A stretch of 35,585 nucleotides of DNA from NCBI GenBank assembly GCA_020348985.1, contig CP070761.1, positions 2,157,217 to 2,192,801 on the forward strand. Direction: 5' to 3'. Below the pieces are notes generated by a model. The model saw only the letters and a program-made list of their open reading frames with translations, was not told the origin of the DNA and searched no databases. Of this stretch, positions 23,757-31,786 are shown one piece after another. The DNA comes from Candidatus Thorarchaeota archaeon (GTDB lineage Archaea; Asgardarchaeota; Thorarchaeia; Thorarchaeales; Thorarchaeaceae). Every line of letters begins with the position of its first letter. Positions within the stretch are counted from its first letter, which is position 1. Both the position numbers and the translations under genes were made by a program.

Positions 23757-25670
23757 ATGCAATCCGATGAACAGCAAGAATACGTTGATATTCGCGAGCT
23801 TGTCAGGCAGGCCCTTCCGCGCACTGCCTCAATCAGCGCAGTCGAGTATGAAGGACCAGAGATTGCTATATACTCCAAGGCACCAAAGATTTTGCATGAT
23901 GAAGGCGACATGATCAAGTCACTCGCCCGCAAAATGCGAAAGCGGCTAGTTGTCAGATCTGCGCCCGAAGTCAGACTGCCTCACGAGGACGCGGAAAGAG
24001 CTGTTCGAGAACTCGTTCCCGAAGAAGCTGAAATCACGTCGGTTGATTTTGACGACTCTCGCGGAGAAGTCATAATCGAGGCCCAGAAGCCGGGTCTTGT
24101 AATCGGTAGAAGCGGGGCGACTCTTAGAGAGATTACGAGACAGACATTCTGGCGTCCTAGCGTGATCAGAACCCCTCCAATTGAGAGCAACTTGATCAAG
24201 CAGATTCGCTACATTGTTCAATCTGAAGCGGCGAAGAGAAATAGGACATTCCGCGAGATTGGCAGACGAATTCATCGCCCAACTCTTGTAAACAATGGCT
24301 GGATTAGACTGGCGGCATTGGGAGGTTTCCGTGAAGTAGGTCGGCAATGCATGTTCCTTCAGACCTCCGAAAGCAATGTCCTGATTGACTGTGGCGTCAA
24401 TGTTGGGACTCCTACTAGGGCCTTCCCTCGTTTTGACATGCCTGAGTTCAGCATTGAAGAACTCGATGCAGTCGTGGTTACTCATGCACACCTTGATCAT
24501 TGCGGCATGGTGCCCTTCCTGTTCAAGTATGGATACAAGGGTCCAGTCTACATGACTGCTCCAACTCTGAACCTGGCAACCCTTCTCCAGCTGGACTACC
24601 TTGATGTTGCAGAACGAGAAGGCAAGCTCAGACCGTTCAGGGATAAAGATGTCAAAGAGTCGATTCTGCACACTATTGCGCTCAACTACGGTGAGGTCAC
24701 TGATATTGCACCCGATGTGCGCTTGACCTTACACAATGCCGGTCATATTCTTGGTTCTTCAATAGTGCATCTGCATGTTGGGGATGGTATGTACAACCTA
24801 GCGTATACTGGTGACTTCAAGTTTGGAAGAACAAGATTGCTGGAACCAGCTACCTTCACGTTTCCACGTCTTGAGACCCTGATTCTGGAGAGTACCTATG
24901 GACACCCCACCGACAAGATGCCTCCTAGACAGGAAGTTGAGAGAAAACTGGCCACAGTCATAAGGAGAACTCTTGAACGTGGCGGAAAAGTGCTCATTCC
25001 TGTTCTTGCAGTTGGTCGAGCTCAGGAAATGATGGTCGTAATTGAAGACCTTGTTTCCAAGAGGAGGATTCCAAAGGTACCAGTTTACATTGAAGGAATG
25101 ATTGCTCAAGCTACAGCCATTCACACAACACATCCAGAGGCTCTTAGTAAGAAGATTCGTGAAATGATCTTTCATCAAGGAGTCAATCCATTCCTAAGTG
25201 ATATCTTTGTGCAGGTTGACCATCCTGAAAAGAGAGAGGAGATTGTGGAAGGCGGTCCCTGTATCATCATGGCCACATCTGGAATGATGGCGGGAGGGCC
25301 TAGTGTAGAATACTTCCGCCTCCTTGCTGCCGAAGAGAAGAACACACTCGTCTTTTGTTCTTACCAGGGCGAAAACACATTGGGCCGCAGAATACAGAAG
25401 GGTTGGAAAGAGATACAGATGCGTAACCGCGAAGGAAAGACCACTGTCATACCGGTGAATCTTGAGGTAACAACCGTCGAAGGATTCTCAGGCCATTCGG
25501 ACCGAAAACAGATTCTGAACTTCGTCAAACGCGTAAACCCATCTCCAGAACGTGTGTTGGTTTGCCATGGCGAAGCATCGAAGTGTCTCAATTTGGCATC
25601 TACGATTCACAAGGCGCTCAACATTGACACAAAGGCCTTGATGGTCACTGAGAACATCAAGCTCAGGTAG
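23757..25670 (+). CDS. cpsf1: aCPSF1/FttA transcription termination factor and ribonuclease
   Basis: A 637-residue beta-CASP endoribonuclease, the archaeal homologue of CPSF73, known as aCPSF1 or FttA. It cuts RNA to end transcription at U-rich sites. N-terminal KH domains are present; one has a GRSG loop (G117-G120) in VIIEAQKPGLVIGRSGATLREI. The metallo-beta-lactamase motif is THAHLDHCG (H243, H245, D247, H248), and the rest of the catalytic set is in NAGHILGSS and TGDFKFGRTRLLEPA. The beta-CASP end has GHSDRKQ and CHGE. The ATG at 23757 fits the family N-terminus. It sits directly downstream of psmB, as in other archaea. Confidence 0.95.
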   Translation: MQSDEQQEYVDIRELVRQALPRTASISAVEYEGPEIAIYSKAPKILHDEGDMIKSLARKMRKRLVVRSAPEVRLPHEDAERAVRELVPEEAEITSVDFDDSRGEVIIEAQKPGLVIGRSGATLREITRQTFWRPSVIRTPPIESNLIKQIRYIVQSEAAKRNRTFREIGRRIHRPTLVNNGWIRLAALGGFREVGRQCMFLQTSESNVLIDCGVNVGTPTRAFPRFDMPEFSIEELDAVVVTHAHLDHCGMVPFLFKYGYKGPVYMTAPTLNLATLLQLDYLDVAEREGKLRPFRDKDVKESILHTIALNYGEVTDIAPDVRLTLHNAGHILGSSIVHLHVGDGMYNLAYTGDFKFGRTRLLEPATFTFPRLETLILESTYGHPTDKMPPRQEVERKLATVIRRTLERGGKVLIPVLAVGRAQEMMVVIEDLVSKRRIPKVPVYIEGMIAQATAIHTTHPEALSKKIREMIFHQGVNPFLSDIFVQVDHPEKREEIVEGGPCIIMATSGMMAGGPSVEYFRLLAAEEKNTLVFCSYQGENTLGRRIQKGWKEIQMRNREGKTTVIPVNLEVTTVEGFSGHSDRKQILNFVKRVNPSPERVLVCHGEASKCLNLASTIHKALNIDTKALMVTENIKLR

Positions 25671-25711
25671 AGCAGAAAACATGCTTGCAGTTTGAGGAAA
25701 TCACTCGTCGA

Positions 25712-26113
25712 CTAGAATCTGACAAAGGACGGAGTCACTATTACACATTCATCGTTGATCAGAGCTATGTCTGCATTCAGACTTCGAGTCTGACCACGGA
25801 TTCTCTCTATGATTCTCTTTAGCTCCAGTTGAGACTGTTCTTTCCCAACATTTAGACTTGATATGTCCAGTAGGATGATGTTACCATCTCTGACTTGGTT
25901 GACCACGTACGGGACATCCTCTAACGATTCGAGTCGTTTGGACTTGATGAATATCGATTCCAACTCCGCAAGTCGTCGACATTCATGAGCCGGATCAGAA
26001 TCAGATGGTTTGATGAGTGGTGAGAAGATGCCTAGTCCTGAATAGGGCCTGGATGTTTCCTGTTCGTTGGATTCGTCCTCTTTGTTCCCTTTGCGCCTAA
26101 AGAGAAATCGCAC
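25712..26113 (-). CDS. sepF: SepF-like cell division protein
   Basis: A 133-residue archaeal SepF homologue. SepF anchors FtsZ to the membrane in archaea that divide with FtsZ. The C-terminal domain reads IFIKSKRLESLEDVPYVVNQVRDGNIILLDISSL, then ELKRIIERIRGQTRSLNADIALINDECVIVTP, matching DUF552/SepF. The N-terminus (MRFLFRRKG) is basic and aromatic, like the membrane-binding helix of SepF, followed by a charged linker. It begins with GTG, with GAGGTG seven to eight bases upstream on its strand. It is divergent from the helicase. FtsZ itself is not in the window. Confidence 0.87.
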   Translation of the reverse strand: MRFLFRRKGNKEDESNEQETSRPYSGLGIFSPLIKPSDSDPAHECRRLAELESIFIKSKRLESLEDVPYVVNQVRDGNIILLDISSLNVGKEQSQLELKRIIERIRGQTRSLNADIALINDECVIVTPSFVRF

Positions 26114-26192
26114 TCGGTTTCACCTCATGAGCGACGAGACTGAGAGATGTATGAAGAAAAGGCCGAGTATTACGAACGCTTCTGTCGGTAAA

Positions 26193-26200
26193 CCTTATCT
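26193..26200 (+). promoter_or_regulatory. TATA-like box for the Ski2-like helicase
   Basis: CCTTATCT lies 21-28 bases before the GTG at 26221 and suggests a leaderless message. Confidence 0.4.
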
Positions 26201-26220
26201 CGTTCACTCGGCAATTACGA

Positions 26221-28890
26221 GTGATTATCATGTCTGGCGGCTTAGACGAAGCTTCTACGACTGCCATGCTGCAAAGCAAGCTCAAGGCTCTTGGCAACAG
26301 ATATGCTGCTGAGATACTTCAGGTCTTGAACCCGAGTGAAGGGGACATCATATCGTCATTTGGATGGGACGAAATAGTTGAAGGGATTCTGAGTCTTAGA
26401 GGAATCTTGACATCGTATCCACGTGGAAAGCAGCACAGAACACAGGAGCAGGCAGAGTATGAGAAACTTCGAACTAGGTTGACGTCAGGAGGCACGCTCT
26501 ACGAGAGCATGAGCAAACTCGTGAAAGTAGGGTTCGTGCAAGCGGCCGGAGAAAGGCGCAAGAAGCAACGAAGATTCATGATTACACATGAAGGAAGACT
26601 TGCACTGGCTGCAGTCGGAATCATGCATGAACCCTCCAGCGCTGACACTGAGGTCCAGAGAGCTGCGAAGATTCTGCTCAAACACAAGAACTTCGTGAGC
26701 CTGTTGCCTGCCCAAGAGAAGTTCATCAGAGAGATTGGAGAGATCGAGGGCAATCTTGTCATTCAGATGCCTCCAGGATCTGGAAAAACATTCCTTGCCA
26801 TGATAGCGATTCTCCTAAGACTTCAGCGTGGCATTAGATGCCTGTATCTTACGCCGTACACGTCACTAAGCCGGCAGATAATGGACGAGTACGGTGAGAT
26901 CTTCAGGAATCTTGGGTTCTCAGCAGTGAGACACGACGGCCATTCACCAGCTGACCAGGAGGACCTGAGGCAGGCCGATTTGGTAGTTGCTATCTACGAG
27001 AGCTTCGCATCAGCCTATCTCCAGGAAAAGCGGTGGACGAAGAACATTGGTCTTGTCGTTGTCGACGAGCTCACTGAGCTGGACTCAATGATCGACCAAC
27101 TGAGAGCTGCTGACATCGGTGTTGATCGAAGCATCCGACTTGACTGTGTGATCACTCTGCTAAAGAGAGCTACACAAATTGTCACTCTTTCATCTCGCTT
27201 CGGCGAAACAAATCGCGTGGCGAGATGGCTTCAAGCAAGTGTGTTTAGACCGAGTGCAAGAATCATGCCGGATGAGTATATAGCAGTAAGAACCGTGGAT
27301 GATGTTGAGATCTACAGTAGCGATAGAAGTCAGAGAGCAATTGTCAAGTCACAGGACTTGCTAAGCTCGGTAATGTCGCATATGGGTGATTTCGAAAAGA
27401 AATCGATTCTTGTTGTGGTTGGATGGAGGTACGGAGCCGAATCTGTTGCTGAGAGATTCGCAGAAGACTACCCGCACAGAGTTGAACAGACCACAATTGA
27501 TTCAATTGTGAGTCCCTCTGACAATGCCCCAACTGCTCAACGATTGAGAGGGCTTCTTGCCAGAGGTACTGCCTTTCATCATGCCGGTCTTGATGCCGAT
27601 ATACGAGCACGACTTGAAAGAGCTATTAAAACTGGATATATCAAGACAGTAGTATCGACCACCGGGATCACTTCTGGAACGAGCTTCCCGTTCGATTCAG
27701 TAATCATCCTATTCAGTTTGATTGGATTCAAAGTGTCTAGGTCAAAGTATCTACAGATAGCAGGGCGCATTGGAGAATACTACCTTGCTGAACGTGGGGG
27801 AAGTGTCTATTTGCTCTTTGATGGTCCAACGAGGTTCTTTGAAAGTCCTGAGACTCTTGAATATACACTATTGCATGAGCCTTTGCATTCCCTCAAGCCC
27901 GGGCCCTTGTTCCCGCAACTTATGGCAAGCTTGGTGATGAGAAAGATATCCAAAGGCAGGCCATTCAAGCGCGAGAAACTGGAGAAGGATTTCATACAGC
28001 TAGTTAGCGAGACCTTCAGAGCTGAAGGAGACCAGAAATATGTCGATGAAATGAGGGTGAGATTTGGGCATCTCTTCGATTGGCTGATTGATGAACAGGT
28101 GATTGAGTCCCGAAAGGATGGTCTCAAGATTCAACCCGAAGCGCGAGCAGCAGTTCTTTCAGGTGTAAACATAATAGAATTCGTTCATGTGCGAGAGAGG
28201 CTGCAGCGTCTCGACACTGAAACGCCAGACAATGAACTCTTGGAGCTTGTACTTGATTTCGCGCTGCCCAGGACCATCCGACCGAAGACTGTTGATCCAT
28301 ACGAGATTGAGCTTAGGATCATGAATCTGGAGCCGCCGGGAGATTGGTATCGAAACCTCGTGATTGGGCGAGAACGCGTTAAATTGCATGTACTAGAACA
28401 ATGGATCAACGAAAGCAATGTTGATGACATCATCAGAATGGCGGCGAAAGAAACGAGGGAGAACGACATAAGTCTGGACGAGGGCGACTTGAAGTACTTG
28501 GTCGAAATATGTAGTGCCGTTGCTGAGAATCTGGCAGACTATCTCGCTTCAGTCAGAATGAGAAAGGCAAGCAGAAGAATGTGGACATTCAGCAGGCAGC
28601 TACGCTACGGTGTCAGAGAGGACCTTGCTGAGACTGATCTATTCGAAGTAGTTGTACCAGTGATAGACTCAGGACCATCTAGGAGTCTGACGAGAGCTGA
28701 GGTTAGGATTCTATCGAATCAAGGATATCATACTGTAGAAAACGTCGTCAAGAAAGACATCGATGCTGAGAAGGCCGGCCTTGCCAGAGACAGGTTCGCA
28801 GCCAACTCCGGACTGCCAAAAGAACTTGCAAAAGAGATCTACAAAGCAGCACTGGCACACTACAGGTCGAGCCTTGGGGTCGACCAGTAG
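26221..28890 (+). CDS. Ski2/Hel308-like DEAD/H-box helicase with N-terminal winged helix
   Basis: An 889-residue superfamily-2 helicase. It opens with a winged-helix-like domain (about 15-130, SMSKLVKVGFVQ...RRFMITHEGRLALAA). Core motifs are intact: Walker A PPGSGKT (K189), Walker B VVVDELTELD (D282, E283), motif III-like TLSSRF, and motif VI QIAGRIGE near residue 512. The N-terminal winged helix has a matching one downstream in TESLKPGPLFPQ-type helices, and the C-terminus carries a helix-hairpin-helix-like stretch (about 815-885). The DELT box is unusual for a DExH family. A role in RNA unwinding or in replication-fork repair is plausible. The substrate is not known. It may start at 26230 instead. 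Confidence 0.82.
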   Translation: MIIMSGGLDEASTTAMLQSKLKALGNRYAAEILQVLNPSEGDIISSFGWDEIVEGILSLRGILTSYPRGKQHRTQEQAEYEKLRTRLTSGGTLYESMSKLVKVGFVQAAGERRKKQRRFMITHEGRLALAAVGIMHEPSSADTEVQRAAKILLKHKNFVSLLPAQEKFIREIGEIEGNLVIQMPPGSGKTFLAMIAILLRLQRGIRCLYLTPYTSLSRQIMDEYGEIFRNLGFSAVRHDGHSPADQEDLRQADLVVAIYESFASAYLQEKRWTKNIGLVVVDELTELDSMIDQLRAADIGVDRSIRLDCVITLLKRATQIVTLSSRFGETNRVARWLQASVFRPSARIMPDEYIAVRTVDDVEIYSSDRSQRAIVKSQDLLSSVMSHMGDFEKKSILVVVGWRYGAESVAERFAEDYPHRVEQTTIDSIVSPSDNAPTAQRLRGLLARGTAFHHAGLDADIRARLERAIKTGYIKTVVSTTGITSGTSFPFDSVIILFSLIGFKVSRSKYLQIAGRIGEYYLAERGGSVYLLFDGPTRFFESPETLEYTLLHEPLHSLKPGPLFPQLMASLVMRKISKGRPFKREKLEKDFIQLVSETFRAEGDQKYVDEMRVRFGHLFDWLIDEQVIESRKDGLKIQPEARAAVLSGVNIIEFVHVRERLQRLDTETPDNELLELVLDFALPRTIRPKTVDPYEIELRIMNLEPPGDWYRNLVIGRERVKLHVLEQWINESNVDDIIRMAAKETRENDISLDEGDLKYLVEICSAVAENLADYLASVRMRKASRRMWTFSRQLRYGVREDLAETDLFEVVVPVIDSGPSRSLTRAEVRILSNQGYHTVENVVKKDIDAEKAGLARDRFAANSGLPKELAKEIYKAALAHYRSSLGVDQ

Positions 28891-28894
28891 GCTT

Positions 28895-29464
28895 TCAGCC
28901 TCGACTGAAGGTCCACAAATCATCGTTGATGTGGTGTCTGGATAGGACTACTTTCCCTTTTTTGGCCGCGAGTATCTCTTCTGTTGACATCAAGGCAATA
29001 CCGACGGCCAGAGGTTTTCCATGTGTTTCGTCCACGACAGCAACAACGGAGCCCTCTTCAATCCCATCATCAGCACTGGTCACACCCGGACGCATTATGT
29101 CTGCGCCATTGGCCACAAATTTCACTGCGCCCATATCCACCACAACCCGAGGCAGTGTGACGAATCCTTGGAGCAGGGAATGAAGGGTTGGAAAGCTCTT
29201 CTCTTCCATTTCAAAGAACAAGATTATTCCATCAAGCATTAGGATTCGTGTGCCAGTGTCCAGTATGCCAGCCTCAAGCCGTGCATCAGGAGCGATGTCA
29301 ATCGACCGGTCCCCGAGATCAAATCCGATACGCTCAAGCTCTCTCTTCTGTTCCTTCTTCTTGAGAAGATGACGTCGTTTGATTCGCTCAATCTTTGGCA
29401 TCGCTTGGGCAGTGTCGGCAGCCTTTTTGAACGCTACGCAGACTCCGTTGTGGTCCAAATCCAT
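28895..29464 (-). CDS. MCT-1/Tma20-like pre-PUA and PUA domain protein
   Basis: A 189-residue archaeal RNA-binding protein. The N-terminal domain (about 22-95, DUF1947-like, MPKIERIKRRHLLKKKEQKRELERIG) is followed by a PUA domain with LPRVVVDMGAVKFVANGADIMRPGV and GSVVAVVDETHGKPLAVGIALMS. Eukaryotic MCT-1 and Tma20 bind the ribosome and help recycle or re-initiate, so a similar role is likely. The first 21 residues do not resemble the family, so the true start may be ATG 29401. A TATA-like TTTTAAAC (29483-29490 on the minus strand) lies only 22-26 bases before the longer start, which leaves the choice open. Confidence 0.8.
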   Translation of the reverse strand: MDLDHNGVCVAFKKAADTAQAMPKIERIKRRHLLKKKEQKRELERIGFDLGDRSIDIAPDARLEAGILDTGTRILMLDGIILFFEMEEKSFPTLHSLLQGFVTLPRVVVDMGAVKFVANGADIMRPGVTSADDGIEEGSVVAVVDETHGKPLAVGIALMSTEEILAAKKGKVVLSRHHINDDLWTFSRG

Positions 29465-29579
29465 GGCGTTGTCATCGTCATGTTTAAAAGCCTAGGCCAG
29501 AGCTCACCGAAAACAACTCAAGGTGAAGGCCTAGAGTTGACCTTCTCTGTTGGTGATATTATTGAACCAAGGTAAACCC

Positions 29580-29822
29580 ATGGAGATCCTTCAGAATTCG
29601 ATTGGTGCCCAGGTGCTTGTCGAGCTGAAAGGAAGAAGGAAGCTCAAGGGAAAACTCCTTGGGTTCGATCAACACCTAAACCTGATTCTTCAGGACTCCG
29701 AGGAGATTGTATCAAATCCTGAGACTGAGGAGGAAAGTGTCACACAGATTGACACTGTAATCGTGCGCGGCGACAATGTAGTCCTTGTGTCACCCCCACC
29801 AAAGAGAGCCAAAAAGGAGTAA
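29580..29822 (+). CDS. archaeal Sm-like protein (SmAP/LSm)
   Basis: An 80-residue Sm-fold protein that forms a heptameric RNA-binding ring. The Sm1 motif is VLVELKGRRKLKGKLLGFDQHLNLIL and Sm2 is IDTVIVRGDNVVLVSP. The chain ends with a basic PPPKRAKKE tail. The frame is open to 29550, but ATG 29580 fits the family, with AAGGT six bases upstream. eL37 starts 6 bp after its stop, a pairing conserved in archaea. Confidence 0.93.
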   Translation: MEILQNSIGAQVLVELKGRRKLKGKLLGFDQHLNLILQDSEEIVSNPETEEESVTQIDTVIVRGDNVVLVSPPPKRAKKE

Positions 29823-29828
29823 GCCAGA

Positions 29829-30017
29829 ATGGGCAAAGGCACCCCAGCAAAAGGCAAGAAGAACAATCCACATCACATACGTTGTAGAAGGTGCGGGCGA
29901 AGGTCATACCACGTTAGACACAAGAAGTGTGCTGCTTGCGGTTACGGAGCCTCGGCCAAACTCAGGACCTACAAGTGGGCACATAAGAAGGTTCACGGCA
30001 TTCGAGTACGCGGATAG
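29829..30017 (+). CDS. rpl37e: ribosomal protein eL37
   Basis: A 62-residue zinc-ribbon protein of the large subunit. It opens [13 protein letters not shown] and carries C19, C22, C34 and C37 in IRCRRCG and KKCAACGYG, as in archaeal and eukaryotic eL37. The spacing to the Sm-like gene is 6 bp and they form an operon. Confidence 0.95.
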   Translation: MGKGTPAKGKKNNPHHIRCRRCGRRSYHVRHKKCAACGYGASAKLRTYKWAHKKVHGIRVRG

Positions 30018-30191
30018 GCTCCTAGTAGCTTGTTCTCAAGAAGATACACCGCTTCATGATTCTCTTGAAATCACTTGATTCTAGAAACGAGTCAACTAAC
30101 TCTATTGTGCCATCTTGTTGGAACCGAATAGCCTTTCCTCCCCATCACTCTGCCAATCAAATAGAAACTCACGCTAATACTGATACCGACA

Positions 30192-30233
30192 TGATATGCC
30201 CTATTCTCGGGCATAAGACCCGGCATATGCTTG
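30192..30233. promoter_or_regulatory. operator-like region of the MerB-like gene with the shared CATATG palindrome
   Basis: CCGGCATATGCTTG at 30220-30233 contains the palindrome GCATATGC (30223-30230). A weaker copy, TGATATGC, lies at 30192-30199, and a TATA-like GCATAAGA (30211-30218) lies between. ATGCCC-N7-GGGCAT (30196-30214) adds an overlapping hairpin. The 14-mer is the exact reverse complement of 31732-31745 ahead of the HTH gene. Confidence 0.6.
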
Positions 30234-30289
30234 CTGAATACTCATTTGCTCCTCAGTGAGAGTTGACCAGAGTCGTGGAGATGGCAGAA

Positions 30290-31123
30290 ATGAAACCTAA
30301 AACATGTCTTTCCGACGACATTATTGAGGAGTTCATCGGTCTTCATATGGATGTTCTAAGGAGAGTCTTATTGGGTTGTGCCTTTGAAGAGATTGAGCGC
30401 TCTCTGTCCGCGAAGTTCGAAAAGCTCAACTACGAAGTGCTTGCTTCGTTCTTTTCTCTTCTCCATTTCAATGAGCGCGGCCAACTTGACAGGGCCTATC
30501 CGATTTCGCCGGTTCAAACGCCAATTAGTATCTGTGTGGAGGGTATTGGGTCAGGCTATGCTATGTGCGCAATTGACTCGCTGGGTGTGGCCTTTCTTTT
30601 TGGTGCTAAAACTGAAATCAATTCGGTTGACGCAGAGTCTGGTAATCCGATAAGGTTCACAATCGATCCGTACAAAACCCGGCCGAGAAGATTCGCCGAC
30701 ATTGTAGTAAGTTTGCCCATGACTGTTGAGGACGCCGCATTCTGCTGTCCCCACGTCCTCTTTCTAAGCTCCAATGGACGAGGAGATTTGTCGGAGAGCA
30801 CAATAACTTTTGAAGAAGCATTAGAATATGGAAAGACCTTCTTTAGCCGAGACAATATGAGTGAGAAACTGAAGTCGAAGCTGCTACCACTTCTTCACAT
30901 CTACGACTCGGGAAAGCTCACTCGTGATATTCTGATTAGGACAATTAACAGCGGCCGAAGGTTCAGTCTGCTGGGTTCGCTGTTCCCTGATGAATATGGC
31001 AGACTAATAGTGGAAGTCCTTTCTGCGAGAAGGGTAATCCACAAAACTAAGAATGAGGACGGAGAGTTTCTGGACCTCACGCCAAAAGGCAAGAGAATAG
31101 TTGAAACTTTCAGGTTTCGATAA
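30290..31123 (+). CDS. MerB (alkylmercury lyase)-like protein with C-terminal winged helix
   Basis: A 277-residue protein resembling the alkylmercury lyase family (MerB), which breaks carbon-mercury bonds. The family segment TPISICVEG is followed by YAMCAIDSLGVAFLFG, holding the catalytic-type C93 and D96 (MerB C96, D99). AFCCPHVLFLSS carries the second catalytic cysteine (C152 or C153; MerB C159). The structural cysteine near MerB C117 appears absent, with NSVDAESGNPI there. Residues about 206-277, with a pattern like LTPKGKRIVETF, look like a winged helix not present in MerB. ATG 30290 has GGAG nine bases upstream; TTG 30263 and ATG 30281 are alternatives. The iron-sulfur flavoprotein begins one base after its stop. 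Organomercury cleavage, or sensing of a related ligand, is inferred only. Confidence 0.7.
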   Translation: MKPKTCLSDDIIEEFIGLHMDVLRRVLLGCAFEEIERSLSAKFEKLNYEVLASFFSLLHFNERGQLDRAYPISPVQTPISICVEGIGSGYAMCAIDSLGVAFLFGAKTEINSVDAESGNPIRFTIDPYKTRPRRFADIVVSLPMTVEDAAFCCPHVLFLSSNGRGDLSESTITFEEALEYGKTFFSRDNMSEKLKSKLLPLLHIYDSGKLTRDILIRTINSGRRFSLLGSLFPDEYGRLIVEVLSARRVIHKTKNEDGEFLDLTPKGKRIVETFRFR

Positions 31124-31124
31124 G

Positions 31125-31682
31125 ATGACCTCCAACAGTAGACGAGTCTTAGGAATCGTTGGAAGTCCACGCCGTAATGGGAATACGGATACGCTTGTTG
31201 ATGAGGTATTGGCGGGTGCCAAAGAGAGCGGGGCCTCAACGCAGAAGGTAAGGTTGATTGAGAGGGTTATCAGTCCATGTGGAGCCTGTGATGTGTGTAG
31301 GAAGAAGGGCAAATGTGTACAGCAGGATGACATGTCAGACCTACTTGACGAAATGTGGAGAAGTGATGTCTGGGTATTGGGGACGCCAGTCTATTGGTGG
31401 GGGCCGACAGCACAGTTCAAGGCCTTCTTGGATCGTTGGTATGGTGTAATCAATCAGAGTCATTTCAAGAACAAGAGAATCGTCCTCGTTGTGCCCTTGG
31501 AGGACAACAGTGCTTCGGTTTATGGTCCGATTCTTGACATGTTCAGAGGAATCATCGACTATTTGGACATGAATCACGTTGCAACGGTTCTAGCCACGGG
31601 ATTATTGGAAAAGGCCGCTGCCACAAAGCATGATGAGATTTTGGTGTCCGCAAGAAAAGCCGGACGGGAAGCTGGTCGCTAG
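31125..31682 (+). CDS. iron-sulfur flavoprotein / NAD(P)H-dependent FMN reductase
   Basis: A 185-residue flavodoxin-like oxidoreductase. The FMN phosphate loop is GIVGSPRRNGNTDTL near the start, and a second flavodoxin segment is GTPVYWWGPTAQFKAFLDRW. A cysteine cluster, CGACDVCRKKGKC (C-x2-C-x2-C-x5-C), matches the 4Fe-4S-binding motif of archaeal iron-sulfur flavoproteins (Isf). The frame extends to 31101, but ATG 31125 starts one base after the upstream gene's stop and fits the family. Its co-transcription with the MerB-like gene suggests it supplies electrons, or reduces a metal or quinone, in a shared response. The exact substrate is unknown. Confidence 0.86.
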   Translation: MTSNSRRVLGIVGSPRRNGNTDTLVDEVLAGAKESGASTQKVRLIERVISPCGACDVCRKKGKCVQQDDMSDLLDEMWRSDVWVLGTPVYWWGPTAQFKAFLDRWYGVINQSHFKNKRIVLVVPLEDNSASVYGPILDMFRGIIDYLDMNHVATVLATGLLEKAAATKHDEILVSARKAGREAGR

Positions 31683-31731
31683 TGTGTAAGACTAGGTTCT
31701 GAAACATGAGGACTTATCAGAAAGACGGGTA

Positions 31732-31786
31732 CAAGCATATGCCGGCTCATAGCATAAATGCGAAACTTCCCAGAGCAGCATATGCC
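31732..31786. promoter_or_regulatory. operator-like region of the HTH gene with the shared CATATG palindrome
   Basis: CAAGCATATGCCGG (31732-31745) is the exact reverse complement of the sequence at 30220-30233. A second copy, GCATATGCC (31778-31786), lies over the predicted start, and a TATA-like GCATAAAT (31752-31759) lies between. Two related sites flank a TATA box here, as in the MerB-like promoter. Confidence 0.6.

Noticed and set aside
23946..24671. 241-residue open frame on the minus strand opposite aCPSF1
   Set aside because: Antisense shadow inside a conserved gene; no recognisable domain.
30018..30262. Possible small gene between eL37 and the MerB-like gene
   Set aside because: The short frame here has no family features, and the region instead carries the inverted repeats and a TATA-like site.
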